From Carbonactinospora thermoautotrophica (GTDB lineage Bacteria; Actinomycetota; Actinomycetes; Streptomycetales; Carbonactinosporaceae): a stretch of DNA of 64,000 bases. The position numbers and the translations under genes are program-made. Below the pieces are notes generated by a model. The model ran no database searches. It saw nothing but the letters and a program-made list of their open reading frames with translations, and was not told where the DNA came from. Numbering within the stretch: the first letter of the stretch is position 1; every line of letters begins with the position of its first letter. The stretch is taken from contig NZ_JYIJ01000019.1 of assembly GCF_001543895.1 (NCBI RefSeq), forward strand, positions 620,001-684,000. The letters are read 5' to 3'. Positions 24,910-34,369 of this stretch are shown here, piece after piece.

Positions 24910-27858
24910 TCAGCGCTGTGCGACCTCTGCGGGTGGCGGGAAGTACAGCCGCGTCTTCTCCTGCAGATGGTTGTGGAAGAGCGCGCCGCGCGCCGGCCGC
25001 TCCCGCAGGAAGCCGACCGCGCCCGTGGAGGTGTCCACCACCACGGCACGGGCCACGAGGTCGGGCTCGGTTGCCTGGAAGGCCTTCGTCAAGTCCACCT
25101 TTCCCACGTTCTCCACCGCGGTCCGGTCGACCCTGTCGCTGACGAGCGCGACGATCACCGCCATGCGGTTCTTCACGCCGCGCGGCAGCTCGCCCACCTG
25201 CCGCTTGGCGTACGTCACCGCCGCGGACACGAACCCATCCACGGTCGATGACTGCACGTACGGCACAGCCGCGGCGATCACGAAGAGGTGCAGCCTCGAG
25301 GCCATCCACTCCCACCTGAAGTCGGAGCGTCGGCCGACCAGCACCCGGATGCCGGCCCAGTCCTCCCAGTGCGGCTCGCAGCCGTCCTGGTGCAGCCGGT
25401 TGCCGACCACGTTCAGGTACTCCTCCGGGGTCAGCCGCCTGCCGTCGGCCGGGGGCGGCGCCGCGGGCTGGCCCTGCTGCGGGTGCTCCGGGGGCGCCGG
25501 TACCGGTCCCGGCTGCCCCTGCTGCGGCGGTACCAGCCCGAACGGCGGACTCGGCGGGACCGGTGGCTGGCCGTACGGTCCGGCCGGCGGGAACGGTGGC
25601 TGGGGTGCGGGCGGGAAAGCCGCCTGCCCGTGCGCTGCCGGCCACTGGCCGCTGGCCGCCGGTTGCTGGGGCGTGTCCGCGCCCGGCTGACCGGCGGGCT
25701 GGTCACCCGGCCTCCCCGGCCCTTGCGGGCCCCCCGACCCGAAGTGCGGACCGGGATGAGGACCCGCGCCCTGCGGACCGGATGGGCCGCCCTGCGCCGG
25801 TGTGTCCGGCCCGAACGGCCCCGGCGGGAACGGCGGTTGGCCTTGCGGACCCGGGTGACCACCCTGCGGACCGTACGGCGGCTGCGGTTCCACGGCGTAC
25901 GGCGCGGGCGGCCCGGCGTTGGCCTGCCGCAGGTGATCCGGCGCCGGCGGCACCGGTGGCAGGTTCACCGCGCCCTGGCCACCCGCCCGTTGCTGTCCGC
26001 CCTGCGGACCGGGCGGGACCGGCGGCCCGTACAGCGGCTGCCCCTGCGGCCCAGGCTGACCCTGCGGGAACGGCGGGACCGGCAACTGCCCCTGCGGACC
26101 CGGCGGGACCGGCGGCCCGTACAGCGGCTGCCCCCGCGGCCCAGGCTGACCCTGCGGGAACGGCGGGACCGGCGGCTGGCCCTGCGGACCCGGGTGACCA
26201 CCCTGCGGACCGTACGGCAACTGCCCCTGCGGACCCGGCGGGACCGGCGGCTGGCCCTGCGGACCCGGCGGGACCGGCGGCCCGTACAGCGACTGCCCCC
26301 GCGGCCCAGGCTGACCCTGCGGGAACGGCGGCTGGCCCTGCTCGCCAGCCGACGCGGCCGGCGCGTAGTCGCTCGGTGCACCCGCGGCGTGCGGGGCCGG
26401 ATCTGCGGGTTCCGGTGTGGCAGCCGGTCGCTGCTCCGGCGTGTTCGCGGGACCCCCGGTGTCGGCAGGGGAGGGCACGGCTGCCGTCGACTCCGGCGCG
26501 GCGGGCCCGCTCCCCGACCCATGCTCGCCCGAGGCGGTTTCCGGTTCCGACGCGGCAGCCGGCGCTTCGCCCGTCTCTGGCGCGGTCGTGGCGAGGTCGA
26601 CGCCGGCCGGAGTCGTCACGTCAGCGGGTACGCCGTCCGCCGGGGTGGCCGGTGCGATGTCCGGCTCGGCCAGCGTGACCTCGAAGCCCTCGGCCGTGAT
26701 CACCTTCGGTTCAGGGCCGGTGTCCGCCGGCTCGGGCGCGTCCGTACGGTTCTGGGCCTCCGTTTCGGCCCGGCCGGCCCGGGTCACGCTGCCCCACTCG
26801 CTCAGCGGCGTGTCCGGGGCGAACAGGGGCTCGAACGACGCGAACCGGGAGTTGTCCTGGGGCGGCTCCGGCGGTTCGGGCGGAGACGGTGGCACGGCCG
26901 GCGCCGCCAGTGCGGGAATGGGCCTGGAGCCGTACGTGGTCCGGGCCGGGCCGGGGGCGGCCGGTACGCCCTGCTGTGGGCTGGCCGGGAACACCGGAGC
27001 CGACGGCGCCGGTGGGGGCGGTGCCGGCTGCGGATCCGGAGGCGCGAACAGCGCCTGCGGGTTGGCCGGCCGCTGGGGAGTGGCAGGCGGAACCGGGCCT
27101 GGACCGGGCGGTGCGGTCGGTGGCGTACTCGGTGGTGTGGTCGGCGGAGCCCACGGCTGGCCGGCCTGCGGCGGTACCGGACCGGGCGGCGGTACCGGCG
27201 GCCGCGGGCCGGGCGGGGTCTGCGGACCCGGCGGACCCGGCTGGCCCTGCTGCCCGCCCATCGCGGGCGGACCCGGCGTGAACTGCGGCGTCCAGGGCAC
27301 CCCTGGACTCCCGTCACCGGGCGCGGTTGCCGCGGGTGGCGGGAACGGCCCGGCGGTTGGACGAGTGTCCGGGGCGGGGAGGTGCGCAGCGCCGTCCGGA
27401 GGCGGAAACTGCGGTAGTCCACCGTTGGCCGGCTGGGGTCCGGGCATGGGCGGTTCCCCGCCAGCGTCCGGTGAGCCGCCCTGCGCAGGTGGCGGGAAGC
27501 CGGCGGGCGGTGTCCCCCCGTCCCCGCGTGGCGCCTCGTGCGGCGCGGGCGGGAAGCCTCCGGATGACGGCGAAGGCGGCGGGAACGGCGCCGGCTCTCC
27601 CATCGGCGGCGGGAAGTCCCCGCTCGTCTGCGGCGCGAACCGCGCCTCGGCCGCCGGCTGTTCCGGCTGGCTGGCGCCGGGCCCTGGCCGGTCCGGTTGC
27701 TGCTCGGGGGTACGCCCGGCGAGCTCGGGGTAGAGCGAGGGCGGCGGCGCGTAGAGCAGCTGCATGGGCTGGGGCTGCTGCTCCGGGGTGGGCTCGTCGG
27801 GCGCGTTCGGCTGTTCGGCGTGGCGGTGGTCGTCGCCGTGCCCCGGGTTCTCGGTCAT
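24910..27858 (-). CDS. Very long proline/glycine-rich protein with a conserved C-terminal domain
   Basis: 982 residues. About 800 N-terminal residues are low-complexity Pro/Gly/Gln/Ala, with collagen-like blocks such as [17 protein letters not shown] and [13 protein letters not shown]. Residues about 809-982 form a folded domain: [69 protein letters not shown]. No signal peptide, membrane span or cell-wall anchor is visible. Its ATG overlaps the purB stop (ATGA), so it is translationally coupled to a purine gene. The folded domain is not one I can name; the disordered part may mediate multivalent contacts. Frame is certain from the purB overlap and GC3 bias. Confidence 0.85.
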   Translation of the reverse strand: MTENPGHGDDHRHAEQPNAPDEPTPEQQPQPMQLLYAPPPSLYPELAGRTPEQQPDRPGPGASQPEQPAAEARFAPQTSGDFPPPMGEPAPFPPPSPSSGGFPPAPHEAPRGDGGTPPAGFPPPAQGGSPDAGGEPPMPGPQPANGGLPQFPPPDGAAHLPAPDTRPTAGPFPPPAATAPGDGSPGVPWTPQFTPGPPAMGGQQGQPGPPGPQTPPGPRPPVPPPGPVPPQAGQPWAPPTTPPSTPPTAPPGPGPVPPATPQRPANPQALFAPPDPQPAPPPPAPSAPVFPASPQQGVPAAPGPARTTYGSRPIPALAAPAVPPSPPEPPEPPQDNSRFASFEPLFAPDTPLSEWGSVTRAGRAETEAQNRTDAPEPADTGPEPKVITAEGFEVTLAEPDIAPATPADGVPADVTTPAGVDLATTAPETGEAPAAASEPETASGEHGSGSGPAAPESTAAVPSPADTGGPANTPEQRPAATPEPADPAPHAAGAPSDYAPAASAGEQGQPPFPQGQPGPRGQSLYGPPVPPGPQGQPPVPPGPQGQLPYGPQGGHPGPQGQPPVPPFPQGQPGPRGQPLYGPPVPPGPQGQLPVPPFPQGQPGPQGQPLYGPPVPPGPQGGQQRAGGQGAVNLPPVPPAPDHLRQANAGPPAPYAVEPQPPYGPQGGHPGPQGQPPFPPGPFGPDTPAQGGPSGPQGAGPHPGPHFGSGGPQGPGRPGDQPAGQPGADTPQQPAASGQWPAAHGQAAFPPAPQPPFPPAGPYGQPPVPPSPPFGLVPPQQGQPGPVPAPPEHPQQGQPAAPPPADGRRLTPEEYLNVVGNRLHQDGCEPHWEDWAGIRVLVGRRSDFRWEWMASRLHLFVIAAAVPYVQSSTVDGFVSAAVTYAKRQVGELPRGVKNRMAVIVALVSDRVDRTAVENVGKVDLTKAFQATEPDLVARAVVVDTSTGAVGFLRERPARGALFHNHLQEKTRLYFPPPAEVAQR
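26011..26330. repeat. Imperfect 75-90 bp repeats inside the proline-rich gene
   Basis: A block starting CGGCGGGACCGGCGGCCCGT appears near 26011, 26101 and 26266, each followed by CAGGCTGACCCTGCGGGAA. The first two are 90 bp apart. They encode the repeating [11 protein letters not shown] and [10 protein letters not shown] segments, so copy number can vary by recombination or assembly error. Confidence 0.8.
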
Positions 27859-29162
27859 GCGAGCTTCTCCAGTCGCTCGAACACCCCGTCCAGGCGTTCC
27901 ACGTACCGTTCAGGCCGGAAGATCTCGTCGAGGCGTTCCTCGTCCAGCTGCTTGCCGGCGGCAGCGGCCTGTTCGCGCAGCGTCTCGCGGAAGGGCCTTC
28001 CGGTGTTCCACGTCTCCATGGCGGCGGCCTGCGTGAGCGCGTACGCATCTTCGCGGGACATGTTCGTCTTGAGGAGCTCGAGCAGGACCGCGGAGCTGTA
28101 GATCAGCCCGCCGGTGGCCTCCAGGTTCTGGCGCATCCGGTCGGCGTCCACGACCAGGCCCCGCATGACCCGCGTGGTGAGGTGGAGCAGGTAGTCGGTG
28201 GCGATGGCCGCGTCGGGCAGCGCGATGCGCTCGACGGACGAGTGGGAGATGTCCCGCTCGTGCCAGAGCGGGATGCCCTCCATGACCGGCACGATCTGGG
28301 CGCGCACGACGCGGGCGAGACCGCAGATCCGCTCGCACAGGATGGGGTTCTTCTTGTGCGGCATGGCCGAGGAGCCCTTCTGGCCCTTGCCGAAGGGTTC
28401 CCACAGCTCACGGACCTCGGTGCGCTGCCCGTGCCGGATCTCCAGGGCGACGGCCTCGCAGACGGTCGCGATGATGGCGAGCGCGCTGACCCACTCGGCG
28501 ATGCCGTCGCGCATGATCACCTGGGTGGACACGTCGGCCTGCCGCAGGCCGAGCTTCTCCGCCACGTACGCCTCGACGGCCGGGTCGATGTTGGAGTACG
28601 TGCCGACGGCGCCGGAGATGGCCATCACCCCGACCGACTCGCGGGCCCGGCGCAGCCGGTCGCGGGACCGGGCCATGGCGAAAGCGAAGTCGGCGACGCG
28701 GTGGCCCCACACGTCGGGCTCGCCGTGGATGCCGTGGGTGCGGCCGACCCGCAGGGTGCGCCGGTGCTCCAGGGCGTGGTCGCGCAGCACGGCGACCAGC
28801 TCGGTCGCCTTGTCGAGCAGGATGTCGGTGGCCTCGACGAGCTGCAGCGCGAGGGCCGTGTCCAGCAGGTCGGAGGAGGTCATGCCGTGGTGCACGTACG
28901 CGGCGGCCTCCCGCGGGGTGGTGTTGTCCGCCCAGGCGGTGAGGAACGCGATGACGTCGTGCTGGGTGACCTTCTCGACCTCGGCGACGGCCTCCGGAGT
29001 CGGCGGCGGGGCCTGCCGCACCGGCTCCACGCAGTCCGCGGGCACGACCCCTGCGCGGGCGTGGGCCTCGAGCACGAGCGTCTCGACCTTGCACCAGAGC
29101 TCGTACTTGTGCTGCTCGCTCCAGACGCGGCCCATCTCGGGCAGCGTGTAACGCTCGATCAC
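27855..29162 (-). CDS. purB: Adenylosuccinate lyase
   Basis: 435 residues. Acts twice in purine synthesis: on SAICAR and on adenylosuccinate. Begins MIERYTLPEMGRVWSEQHKY. The fumarase/aspartase signature is GSSAMPHKKNPILCERI. TRTHG-type VGRTHGIHGEP and HHGMTSSDLLDTA hold catalytic His and substrate-binding residues. Length fits the bacterial enzyme. The end overlaps the proline-rich gene. Confidence 0.98.
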   Translation of the reverse strand: MIERYTLPEMGRVWSEQHKYELWCKVETLVLEAHARAGVVPADCVEPVRQAPPPTPEAVAEVEKVTQHDVIAFLTAWADNTTPREAAAYVHHGMTSSDLLDTALALQLVEATDILLDKATELVAVLRDHALEHRRTLRVGRTHGIHGEPDVWGHRVADFAFAMARSRDRLRRARESVGVMAISGAVGTYSNIDPAVEAYVAEKLGLRQADVSTQVIMRDGIAEWVSALAIIATVCEAVALEIRHGQRTEVRELWEPFGKGQKGSSAMPHKKNPILCERICGLARVVRAQIVPVMEGIPLWHERDISHSSVERIALPDAAIATDYLLHLTTRVMRGLVVDADRMRQNLEATGGLIYSSAVLLELLKTNMSREDAYALTQAAAMETWNTGRPFRETLREQAAAAGKQLDEERLDEIFRPERYVERLDGVFERLEKLA

Positions 29163-29258
29163 CGATTACCTTTCGCGTCGCGGGCACGGCCACGCACCGG
29201 TGTTCGGCACGCCGTTTCATTCTCCCGCACCCGTCTCGCGGGTTTGAACGGTGCGGCC

Positions 29259-29966
29259 TCAGCTCTGCCACGAAACCATCGGAGCCGATGTCTGTCGCCG
29301 GAACCGATCCGGCGCCAAGGGAGGTGCCCAGGGTTGGATCACTTCCTCGCCGTACGCCGGGCGGTGAATGCCGTTGGCGCGGATCCGGCCGTTGGCGACC
29401 TGAACCTGGACGATCAGGCCGTTGACGGCCGTGAGGCCGGCGGCGCGCTGGACTTCGGTGAGCAGGTACGAGCCGTCAGGACTGATGCGGCAGGAGTCGC
29501 CGGAGCCGAGCGGACGGCAGCGGCTTCCAGCCGCGGTGGAGCGTGGCCGACACGGTGGCCCCGCCGCGTCCGCCGTCGTATCCGAGCAGGTTGAACGTGA
29601 CCGCGCGGCCCGGTCGTGCCGAGAGTCGACGCCTGTCCGCTCGGCGCGCGGCAGCAGGTGGACGAGCCGCTCGGGGAGCGGGCCGGAGCGGCTACCCGGC
29701 GCGGTCGGGGTGGGGGAGCCGGGCGGGTCCGCCGTCGAGGTCGTCCTGACGGCGGGCGGCATCGGACGCACGACGTCGTCGGTCCGGATACCGCTGGTCA
29801 GAGTGGTGGCGGTGGCGGCCAGGACGCAGACCGCGGCGGCGGAGAGCGCCGAGACCGTCCACAGCCGGCGCCGCCGCAGCGCTCGGCGCCCCTCGTAGAT
29901 GATGTCGCCGGCATGGATGGTCATCGGGGGCTCGTCCCTGACGAGTTGTTCGAACAGCTCGCGCAT
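29259..29966 (-). CDS. Membrane protein downstream of an ECF sigma factor; frame disturbed
   Basis: A 235-codon frame from ATG 29966 (AGGAAG upstream). It starts MRELFEQLVRDEPPMTIHAG; a membrane helix (LWTVSALSAAAVCVLAATA) follows a basic stretch. The order sigma factor then cytosolic tail plus one span resembles anti-sigma or sigma-linked proteins. In the middle (about 29500-29640) this frame becomes Arg/Ser-rich and unconvincing, while the adjacent frame reads VTFNLLGYDGGRGGATVSAT and LHRGWKPLP. The true protein may switch frame twice here. The end, GDSCRISPDGSYLLTEVQ, is again good coding sequence. Confidence 0.65.
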   Translation of the reverse strand: MRELFEQLVRDEPPMTIHAGDIIYEGRRALRRRRLWTVSALSAAAVCVLAATATTLTSGIRTDDVVRPMPPAVRTTSTADPPGSPTPTAPGSRSGPLPERLVHLLPRAERTGVDSRHDRAARSRSTCSDTTADAAGPPCRPRSTAAGSRCRPLGSGDSCRISPDGSYLLTEVQRAAGLTAVNGLIVQVQVANGRIRANGIHRPAYGEEVIQPWAPPLAPDRFRRQTSAPMVSWQS

Positions 29967-29980
29967 CCGCGCTTCCTGGC

Positions 29981-30520
29981 TCAACTCCGCTCCCTGTGTA
30001 CGACGGGGTGCACGGTGGGCTCGAAGCCGTTCTCCGGCGTCCCGAGCAGGGCCCGGAGCGTGGCCAGCCCACGTGATGTCTGGCTCTTGACAGTGCCCTC
30101 GGAGCAGCCCAGCACCGCGGCCGTCTCCTCCACCCTGAGGTCCTCCCAGAAGCGCAGCACGAGCACCGCGCGCTGCCGACGCGGCACCTTGGCGAGCGCT
30201 CGGAAGATCACCATGCGCTCCTCGGCCATGCCGGGTTCGTCCGCCGGCAGGTCCGGCAGGTCGTCGGACGGGCTCTCCCGGCGGGACCAGCCGCGGCGGC
30301 GCTCGTCGACGTACGCGCGGAAGATGATCTGGCGCACGTACCCCTCGATGCTGTCCCGCCGCGAGACCCGCCGCCACGCCATGTAGAGGCGGGTCAGTGC
30401 GGTCTGGACGATGTCCTCGGCCTGGTGCCAGTCGCCGCACAGGAGATACGCCGTACGGCGCAACGCATGCGAGCGCGCGAGCACGAACTCCCGGAAGTCC
30501 GCCTCCTCATGGGCGCGCAC
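29981..30520 (-). CDS. ECF RNA polymerase sigma factor, SigE/SigE70-like family
   Basis: 179 residues. Sigma region 2: FREFVLARSHALRRTAYLLC, DWHQAEDIVQTALTRLYMAW. Region 4: VPRRQRAVLVLRFWEDLRVE, TAAVLGCSEGTVKSQTSRGL. Matches the actinobacterial SigE family of short ECF factors. GTG 30520 follows AGGAGG with 8-nt spacing; the longer frame to 30619 has no site. The next gene starts 14 nt after the stop and encodes a membrane protein, so the pair is probably a regulator and its modulator. Confidence 0.92.
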   Translation of the reverse strand: MRAHEEADFREFVLARSHALRRTAYLLCGDWHQAEDIVQTALTRLYMAWRRVSRRDSIEGYVRQIIFRAYVDERRRGWSRRESPSDDLPDLPADEPGMAEERMVIFRALAKVPRRQRAVLVLRFWEDLRVEETAAVLGCSEGTVKSQTSRGLATLRALLGTPENGFEPTVHPVVHRERS

Positions 30521-30773
30521 CCGCGTCACCTCCTGTTCGTCTCGCCTACACGTGCCGACCACCCGGGGGGTTGCTTGAGCACCCGGACCCGGTTGTCTGG
30601 GCCGGCTCCGCGTCGTCACCCCGCGCTACCAACCTCTGACACGTGAAGCAACGGAATGTGAGCGGAGAGTAATGGACGCGGCGTGGCCGGCGTCGTGCCG
30701 GCCGCGAAAAAATGGCTGAAACCCAGCGGTTCTGGGTTCGCCGGGTCGGGCTCGCGCGCCCGCGGGCGAAGCC

Positions 30774-32465
30774 TTACTTCGCCAGCAGCTTCCGGAACAG
30801 GTTCTCGGTGGCCTGCTGGATGCGCGGCTCCACCCATCCCGGCTTGCTCAGCGCCAGCGGCCAGTGGAACGTGCCGGCCACGAACACCCAAGCCCCGCTC
30901 GGCGCCTGGTACAGGCTGGTGTTCTGCATCCTGCGCCGGCCCGCCGGGTCGTAGAACGGGGAGGCGGACAGCGACACGTGCTCGACAGCGGCCGGCAGCT
31001 GGTACCGGGACTGGATCGCGTCGGCCTCCACCCCGACCAGGCGCGGGAACCGCTGCCCCTCCCGCACCTTGGTGCCGGCCCAGAACCAGTGGTCGGTCCC
31101 GGAGGCCACGAGCGGCGCCGGACGGCCGACGATCGCGACGTACTGCGCGCCGAGCACGCTCTGCTCCGGCTGGTCGACCGTCCGCCACAGGACGGTCGGG
31201 CCGCCGACGTGGTACACCGGGTCGGTCATGTCCTTGTAGCAGACCATGACCCGGTCCTCGACGCCGTGCGCGTTCGGCTCGAAACGCACCCGCCAGTACA
31301 TGTTGTTGGCGCACAGCCACACCTGGTGGGTGCCGTCGTGGCGGGCCTCCTCCACCACCCGGCGCATCTGGGTCGACCAGTACTCGTCATGGCCGGGGAA
31401 CACCAGCACCCGGTGCCGGCGCGGGCTGACCCGTCCGGCGTGCAGGTCCACGCTGGTCGCGTACGTGACGTCGTACCCCTCGCGTTCGGCCCACTGGATG
31501 AACGCGACATCCTTGTCGAAATGGTTCGGCAGGCCGGAGTCGGCGTAGGGCCGGTCGAACGACACCGCCCGGGAGCGCAGCGTCGCGGCCTGCACCCCGC
31601 CCGGGGTGAACCCGTAGTACAGGCTCTTCCCGTCGCGATTGTCGAGCGGGTACGGGTTGTACGCCTGGTAGGTGGTGAACGGCAGCACCACCAGGACCTC
31701 ACCCGGGTGGGCGTCGTCGCGGACCACGAACGGCACCGCGTGCTGGAAGCCCTTCTCGTTGGTGCACACCGCCAGGTACAGGCCGCTCACCCACGTCTTC
31801 GGGATCACCAGCGACCAGGACCGGGTCCAGTCGCAGGACACCATGCCGGTCACCGGGTCGGTCGCGGGCGGGCGTTGCGTGGTGCCGCGGAGCACCGGGC
31901 TGGACGTCATGAGCCGGCCGCCCAGGCCCCCGTACCAGCCGAGCCGGTACACGCGGATGCGGAACTCCTGGGCCGGGTTCACGCTGACGTGGAAGTCGAT
32001 CCGTTCGCCCAGGTCCACGCTGGTCGCCGAGGCGTACGCCTTGATCTGCTCACGCCTGTCATCGGCCGGCAGGCGGATCTTCCAGCCGGACGAGCCCCGG
32101 TGAACGTTCTCCAGCCGGATGATCTGCTGGCCGTCGGACCGGCCCCCGCGGGCCAGCCCGCGGGCTCCCCGTGGCGCGTCCGGCTCCCTCCCGGGGGTGG
32201 GCGGCGTCGGCCGCATGGTCGGCCGCATGGTCGGCCGCGTGGTCGGCGTCGGGTCGAGACCGGGAAGCGGTTCGGTCCAGCTCCAGGCGCCGGCCCCGGC
32301 GTTCCCGGGCTCCGGCGGCACGGCGCCACCCAGCGGCGTCACGCTCCCGCGTGACGCGGCCGCCGCGATCCCGGCCAGCGCCGTCACGGTACCCGCGCTC
32401 AACAGCCCGATCAGCGCGCCGCGGCGCGTGACCGGACGCTGGAACGGGTCCTTCTCCCCAGCCAA
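30774..32465 (-). CDS. Secreted N,N-dimethylformamidase beta-like protein (TAT signal)
   Basis: About 563 residues. The N-terminus has a twin-arginine signal, VTRRGALIGLLSAGTVTALAG, then a Pro/Thr-rich linker (TTRPTMRPTMRPTPPTPG). The main part contains DFHVSVNPAQEFRIRVYRLG, WYGGLGGRLM, PFTTYQAYNPY, VFPGHDEYWSTQMRRVVEEA and VFVAGTFHWPLALS, which resemble the C-terminal domain of the N,N-dimethylformamidase large subunit. TTG 32465 has GGGAGGGGG upstream; GTG 32495 is an alternative. It is probably exported folded, as TAT substrates often carry metal. Whether it cleaves formamides is not shown; related genes are often annotated only by domain. Confidence 0.8.
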   Translation of the reverse strand: MAGEKDPFQRPVTRRGALIGLLSAGTVTALAGIAAAASRGSVTPLGGAVPPEPGNAGAGAWSWTEPLPGLDPTPTTRPTMRPTMRPTPPTPGREPDAPRGARGLARGGRSDGQQIIRLENVHRGSSGWKIRLPADDRREQIKAYASATSVDLGERIDFHVSVNPAQEFRIRVYRLGWYGGLGGRLMTSSPVLRGTTQRPPATDPVTGMVSCDWTRSWSLVIPKTWVSGLYLAVCTNEKGFQHAVPFVVRDDAHPGEVLVVLPFTTYQAYNPYPLDNRDGKSLYYGFTPGGVQAATLRSRAVSFDRPYADSGLPNHFDKDVAFIQWAEREGYDVTYATSVDLHAGRVSPRRHRVLVFPGHDEYWSTQMRRVVEEARHDGTHQVWLCANNMYWRVRFEPNAHGVEDRVMVCYKDMTDPVYHVGGPTVLWRTVDQPEQSVLGAQYVAIVGRPAPLVASGTDHWFWAGTKVREGQRFPRLVGVEADAIQSRYQLPAAVEHVSLSASPFYDPAGRRRMQNTSLYQAPSGAWVFVAGTFHWPLALSKPGWVEPRIQQATENLFRKLLAK

Positions 32466-32961
32466 CTGTCCCCCTCCCGATGCCAGGCCGACCACCGGGA
32501 ACGCCCGGTAGGCACCGGGCGCCGGTCGACACCCGATACAGCCTCACATTTTGCACGAACGAGTGATCAAAGATCACGACACGTGCCGGTGAGCGTGCGT
32601 CTCACCTTATGAGGGCGATGACTTGGGAGGGCGATGATCCTTGGAATAGGGGCGCCCGGGAATCCCTGGTGGTCGCGGCCAGATCAGGCCCCCGGATTCG
32701 AGATCTCCGGCTCGGGCGCGAGCGCTCTGATCGGCATCCCCTCCGCCGGATCTCAACCTGATCCGCCAAGTTGATCACCGTACTCCTGCCCGCGCCACGA
32801 GCCAGCGGACCCGGCAAAGGGGGGCACGCCCGCCGGAACCGGGGCTGTTCTCAGCGCCGCCGGCAGCCCCGGCGCGCACGGGATCGGCGGCCGGAGAACA
32901 CCCGGCGCCGCCGCGATCCTTACCGCGGCAGCGGTCACTGCCCGTCCGGACAGTCCGCGGC
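32466..32961. other. Intergenic region with no recognised gene
   Basis: 496 bp between the secreted-protein gene and purD, both on the minus strand. 32530-32660 is mixed composition and probably carries the promoter of the secreted-protein gene. No frame shows coding features, and no clear terminator hairpin for purD was found. Confidence 0.4.
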
Positions 32962-34218
32962 TCAGCCCTGGTCCGCCTCGATCGCCCTGTGCGCGATGTC
33001 ACGCCGGTAGTGCGCCCCGGTGAAGCGGATCTTGCCAACCGCCTCGTACGCCCGGTCGCGGGCGGCCCGCAGCGTCGGCGCGGTCGCGGTCACGTTCAGC
33101 ACCCGGCCGCCCGCGGTCATCACACGGCCCTGCTCGTCCCGCCGGGTGCCGGCGTGCAGCACGTACGCGCCCTCGACCTCGGCCGCCTCGTCCAGGCCCT
33201 CGATCACGTCACCGGTGCGCGGCTTCGCCGGATACCCCTCGCTCGCCATCACCACCGTGACGGCCGCGCCCGGGTTCCAGCGCAGCGGTTCTGCGTCCGC
33301 CAGCCGGCCGGTCGCCGCCGCCTGCAGCAGGCCGGCCAGCGGGGTCCGCAGCCGGGCCAGCACCACCTGGGTCTCCGGGTCCCCGAACCGGCAGTTGAAC
33401 TCCACCACGCGCGGGCCGCGGGAGGTCAGGGCGAGCCCCGCGTACAGCAGGCCCTGGAACGGCGTGCCGCGCCGGCGCATCTCGTCCACGGTCGGCTGGA
33501 CGATCGTGCGGACCACGTCGTCGACCAGGTCGGGCGGGGCCCAGGGCAGCGGCGAGTACGCGCCCATGCCGCCGGTGTTCGGGCCGGTGTCGCCGTCCCC
33601 GACCCGCTTGAAGTCCTGCGCCGGCTGCAACGGGACCACCGTCTCCCCGTCGGTGACCGCGAACAGCGACACCTCGGGCCCGTCCAGGTACTCCTCGATC
33701 ACCACCCGCCCACAGGCTCGGGCGTGCGCGAGCGCCTGCTCCCGGTCCTCGGTGACGACCACGCCCTTGCCGGCCGCCAGCCCGTCGTCCTTCACCACGT
33801 ACGGCGGTCCGAACGCGTCCAGCGCCTCGGCCGCCTCCTGCTCGGTGGTGCACACGTACGCCCGGGCGGTCGGCACGTCAGCCGCGGCCATGACCTCCTT
33901 GGCGAACGCCTTCGAGCCCTCGAGCCGCGCGGCCTCCCGCGACGGGCCGAAGCACGCGATCCCGCGCGCCCGCACCGCGTCGGCCACGCCGGCGACCAGA
34001 GGCGCCTCCGGCCCGATCACCACCAGGTCGGCGGCGACCTCCGCAGCCAGGTCGGCGACCGCCGCCGGGTCGGTCTGGTCCACCGGCCGTAGTTCGGCCA
34101 CACCTGCGATCCCGGCGTTGCCGGGCGCGCAGACGAGCGCGTCCACCTGCGGGTCCTGGGCGATGGCGCGGCACAGGGCGTGCTCCCGCCCGCCGCCCCC
34201 GATGACGAGCACCTTCAC
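32962..34218 (-). CDS. purD: Phosphoribosylamine-glycine ligase
   Basis: 418 residues. Second step of purine synthesis. Begins VKVLVIGGGGREHALCRAIA. ATP-grasp parts: YVVKDDGLAAGKGVVV, VVIEEYLDGPEVSLFAVTDG, NTGGMGAYSPLPW, VEFNCRFGDPETQVVLARL, all in order. GTG 34218 is the start; the open frame upstream runs over the DnaA-box cluster and is not coding. Confidence 0.98.
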   Translation of the reverse strand: MKVLVIGGGGREHALCRAIAQDPQVDALVCAPGNAGIAGVAELRPVDQTDPAAVADLAAEVAADLVVIGPEAPLVAGVADAVRARGIACFGPSREAARLEGSKAFAKEVMAAADVPTARAYVCTTEQEAAEALDAFGPPYVVKDDGLAAGKGVVVTEDREQALAHARACGRVVIEEYLDGPEVSLFAVTDGETVVPLQPAQDFKRVGDGDTGPNTGGMGAYSPLPWAPPDLVDDVVRTIVQPTVDEMRRRGTPFQGLLYAGLALTSRGPRVVEFNCRFGDPETQVVLARLRTPLAGLLQAAATGRLADAEPLRWNPGAAVTVVMASEGYPAKPRTGDVIEGLDEAAEVEGAYVLHAGTRRDEQGRVMTAGGRVLNVTATAPTLRAARDRAYEAVGKIRFTGAHYRRDIAHRAIEADQG

Positions 34219-34264
34219 AGCCAGCGAGCGTACCGGCTGCGCCCACCCCCGGTCGCAACCGGCC

Positions 34265-34327
34265 TTGTCCACAGGCTGCCTTGTCCACAGGCTATGGAGT
34301 TGTCCACAGGCTGCGGAGTTGTCCACA
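34265..34327. promoter_or_regulatory. Four tandem DnaA boxes upstream of purD
   Basis: TTGTCCACA occurs four times in one orientation at 34265-34273, 34281-34289, 34300-34308 and 34319-34327 (spacing 16, 19, 19 bp), each followed by G. This is the preferred DnaA box of actinomycetes. The cluster lies 47-109 bp upstream of the purD start. It could titrate DnaA or couple purine synthesis to replication. Confidence 0.85.
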
Positions 34328-34369
34328 GCCGCCCCTCGCCCGCTAGCCATCCGGCCAGCCAGTGCGGGA

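Noticed and set aside
25288-27417. 709-codon plus-strand frame opposite the proline-rich gene
   Set aside because: Arg/Leu repeats are the complement of the Pro/Gly repeats; the minus-strand gene is fixed by the purB overlap.
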